DNA of 6,750 nucleotides from Gammaproteobacteria bacterium. Lineage in GTDB: Bacteria > Pseudomonadota > Gammaproteobacteria > Enterobacterales > Alteromonadaceae. The notes under the pieces were generated by a model that saw only the letters and a program-made list of their open reading frames with translations, ran no database searches and was not told the DNA's origin. This document shows, piece by piece, positions 5,803-6,750 of this stretch. Location: assembly GCA_027484495.1 (NCBI GenBank), contig JAIXSW010000177.1, forward strand, positions 1-6,750, read 5' to 3'. Within the stretch, counting starts at the first letter, position 1; each line of letters starts with the position of its first letter. The translations under genes were made by a program, and so were the position numbers.

Positions 5803-5818
5803 GGCGCCAATTTGCGCC
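5803..5818 (+). other. Small GC-rich stem-loop in the rlmJ leader
   Basis: GGCGC and GCGCC (five bases, all G-C) flank a CAATTT loop. The stem ends five bases before the GGA of the rlmJ SD, so it could influence access to the ribosome site if it lies in the transcript. No convincing promoter for either divergent gene could be assigned in 5692-5832. Confidence 0.3.
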
Positions 5819-5832
5819 GTTTCGGAATATTT

Positions 5833-6669
5833 ATGCTCAGTTACCGTCACAGTTTTCATGCCGGCAATCACGCCGACGTGATCAAGCATCTGGTAGAAGT
5901 TGCTATCCTGATGTATTTAATGAAAAAAGATAAACCTTTTTGCTATCACGACACCCATGCCGGTGCTGGTTTGTATAGCCTCGACAGTGCACAGGCGCTG
6001 AAAACCAGCGAATACCAGACCGGGATTGGCAAACTGTTTCATCATCAGGCCAGTAACTGCGCAGTGCAGACCTATCTGGAGCTGGTGCGTGCGCTGAACC
6101 CGGATGGTCAGCTACAGTTTTATCCGGGCTCGCCCGGCATTGCCAGGCAGTTGTTACGCGACGGCGACAGCATTCAGGCCACTGAATTGCATCCGGCGGA
6201 CTTTCCGCTGTTACAAACCCAGTTTCAGGGCCGTCGGCATTGCCGCATTGAAAAGATGGACGCCTATGCCGGCCTGCGCGCCATGCTGCCGCCGCTGCAT
6301 AAACGCGGTCTGGTGCTGATTGACCCCCCCTATGAGCTGAAAACCGAATATCAGGATCTGGTCAAAGGCCTGCAACAAGCGGTACAGCGTTTTCCGCAAG
6401 GAACTTTCGCTATTTGGTATCCAGTGATTGAACGCGCCAGCATCGAAGCCGTCATTGATGCGATTGTCGGCACCGGTATCCGCAACCAATTGCGCATTGA
6501 ACTGTGCCCACTGCCGGACAGCAGCGGTTTTGGCATGACCGGCAGCGGTATGCTGGTGATCAACCCGCCTTATACGCTGGCGAATGACATGCGCGACGCG
6601 CTCAGCGAAATCGTGCCACTGCTGGGCACTCAGGTGCAGTGGACAGTTCAGCAGCTGGTGGAGGAATAA
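5833..6669 (+). CDS. rlmJ: 23S rRNA (adenine-2030-N6)-methyltransferase RlmJ
   Basis: The protein has 278 residues, near the E. coli length of 280. It begins with the family-invariant MLSYRHSFHAGNHADV, which sets the start at the ATG at 5833 (GGA at 5824-5826, six bases upstream) rather than an in-frame TTG at 5812. Residues 39-48 (HDTHAGAGLY) are the S-adenosylmethionine-binding loop. YPGSP (98-102), TELHP (117-121) and LIDPPYELKT (162-171) follow, the last holding the catalytic DPPY with D164 at the same position as in E. coli. FAIWYPV (192-198), GMTGSGM (234-240) and VINPPY (242-247) complete the RlmJ signature. It methylates A2030 in 23S rRNA, acting on rRNA before full subunit assembly, in the cytoplasm. 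Seven consecutive C bases (6324-6330) encode part of DPPY. Its stop codon overlaps the start of the following nuclease gene. Confidence 0.97.
   Translation: MLSYRHSFHAGNHADVIKHLVEVAILMYLMKKDKPFCYHDTHAGAGLYSLDSAQALKTSEYQTGIGKLFHHQASNCAVQTYLELVRALNPDGQLQFYPGSPGIARQLLRDGDSIQATELHPADFPLLQTQFQGRRHCRIEKMDAYAGLRAMLPPLHKRGLVLIDPPYELKTEYQDLVKGLQQAVQRFPQGTFAIWYPVIERASIEAVIDAIVGTGIRNQLRIELCPLPDSSGFGMTGSGMLVINPPYTLANDMRDALSEIVPLLGTQVQWTVQQLVEE
6660..6664 (+). promoter_or_regulatory. Shine-Dalgarno site for the nuclease gene, inside the end of rlmJ
   Basis: GGAGG ends four bases before the ATG at 6669. The junction reads TAATG, with the A of the rlmJ TAA shared with the ATG. This arrangement supports translational coupling and confirms the nuclease start. 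Confidence 0.75.
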
Positions 6670-6750
6670 TGCGCTACAAAATGCTGTTGTCGGCTGGTTT
6701 GCTATTGCTGTCGGCCAAAGCGCTGGCGTTTGGCGCTATCGGCCATCAGC
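6669..6750 (+). CDS. S1/P1-type nuclease, N-terminal fragment cut by the window end
   Basis: Only 27 codons are visible. They encode a signal peptide (R2, K4, hydrophobic run LLSAGLLLLS, cleavage expected after AKALA, residue 20), then FGAIGHQ. In S1/P1 nucleases the mature chain starts with WGxxGH: the N-terminal residue and His6 both bind zinc. Here cleavage would leave Phe1 and put His at mature position 6, the same pattern with Phe replacing Trp. Such enzymes are secreted zinc-dependent nucleases/3'-nucleotidases. The call rests on this short motif and signal peptide alone. It overlaps the rlmJ stop by one base and has a strong SD, so it is probably co-translated with rlmJ. Confidence 0.6.
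   Translation, partial: MRYKMLLSAGLLLLSAKALAFGAIGHQ

Overview
The window looks like chromosomal DNA of a gammaproteobacterium, probably an Alteromonadales/Chromatiales-type lineage such as Rheinheimera or Shewanella relatives. Base composition is mid-GC by eye. It carries a very E. coli-like RlmJ, a YfiF-type SpoU methyltransferase, an outer-membrane lipoprotein signal and clear Shine-Dalgarno (SD) sites. The genus is inferred from general resemblance only. No mobile element, tRNA, rRNA or CRISPR array was seen, and no gene-free stretch exceeds 300 bases (the longest is 2997-3234).

Layout. Positions 2-916 (+) are the 3' part of a TPR-like helical-repeat protein whose start lies outside the window. 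It converges on a compact M24 metallopeptidase (927-1589, -). A divergent spacer follows, with a good sigma70-type promoter for a two-gene unit: a YkvA/DUF1232 protein (1768-2340, +) and an exported DUF4124-SLT lytic transglycosylase (2337-2996, +) whose TTG start overlaps the previous stop codon. After a 238-base spacer with a possible sigma54-type promoter comes a lipoprotein made largely of seven 17/18-residue DGSG repeats (3235-4002, +). A strong hairpin terminator separates it from a convergent single-GAF-domain protein (4065-4592, -), which has its own near-consensus promoter and a stem-loop at the predicted mRNA 5' end.

The right part holds two RNA methyltransferase genes in divergent orientation: yfiF-like (4702-5691, -) and rlmJ (5833-6669, +). 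Their shared spacer contains a perfect 12-bp palindrome. The last bases begin a secreted S1/P1-type nuclease gene (6669 onward, +) that overlaps the rlmJ stop codon.

How the genes fit together: mostly separate housekeeping functions, namely cell-wall turnover (SLT), envelope lipoprotein, rRNA modification (RlmJ), putative RNA methylation (YfiF), peptide processing (M24) and signal sensing (GAF). Nothing here amounts to a clearly new multi-gene system. The most distinctive items are the DGSG-repeat lipoprotein with its sigma54-like upstream region, and the 5'-terminal hairpin on the GAF mRNA. Several best-supported starts lie inside the longest open frames: M24 at 1589, DUF1232 at 1768, GAF at 4592 and RlmJ at 5833.
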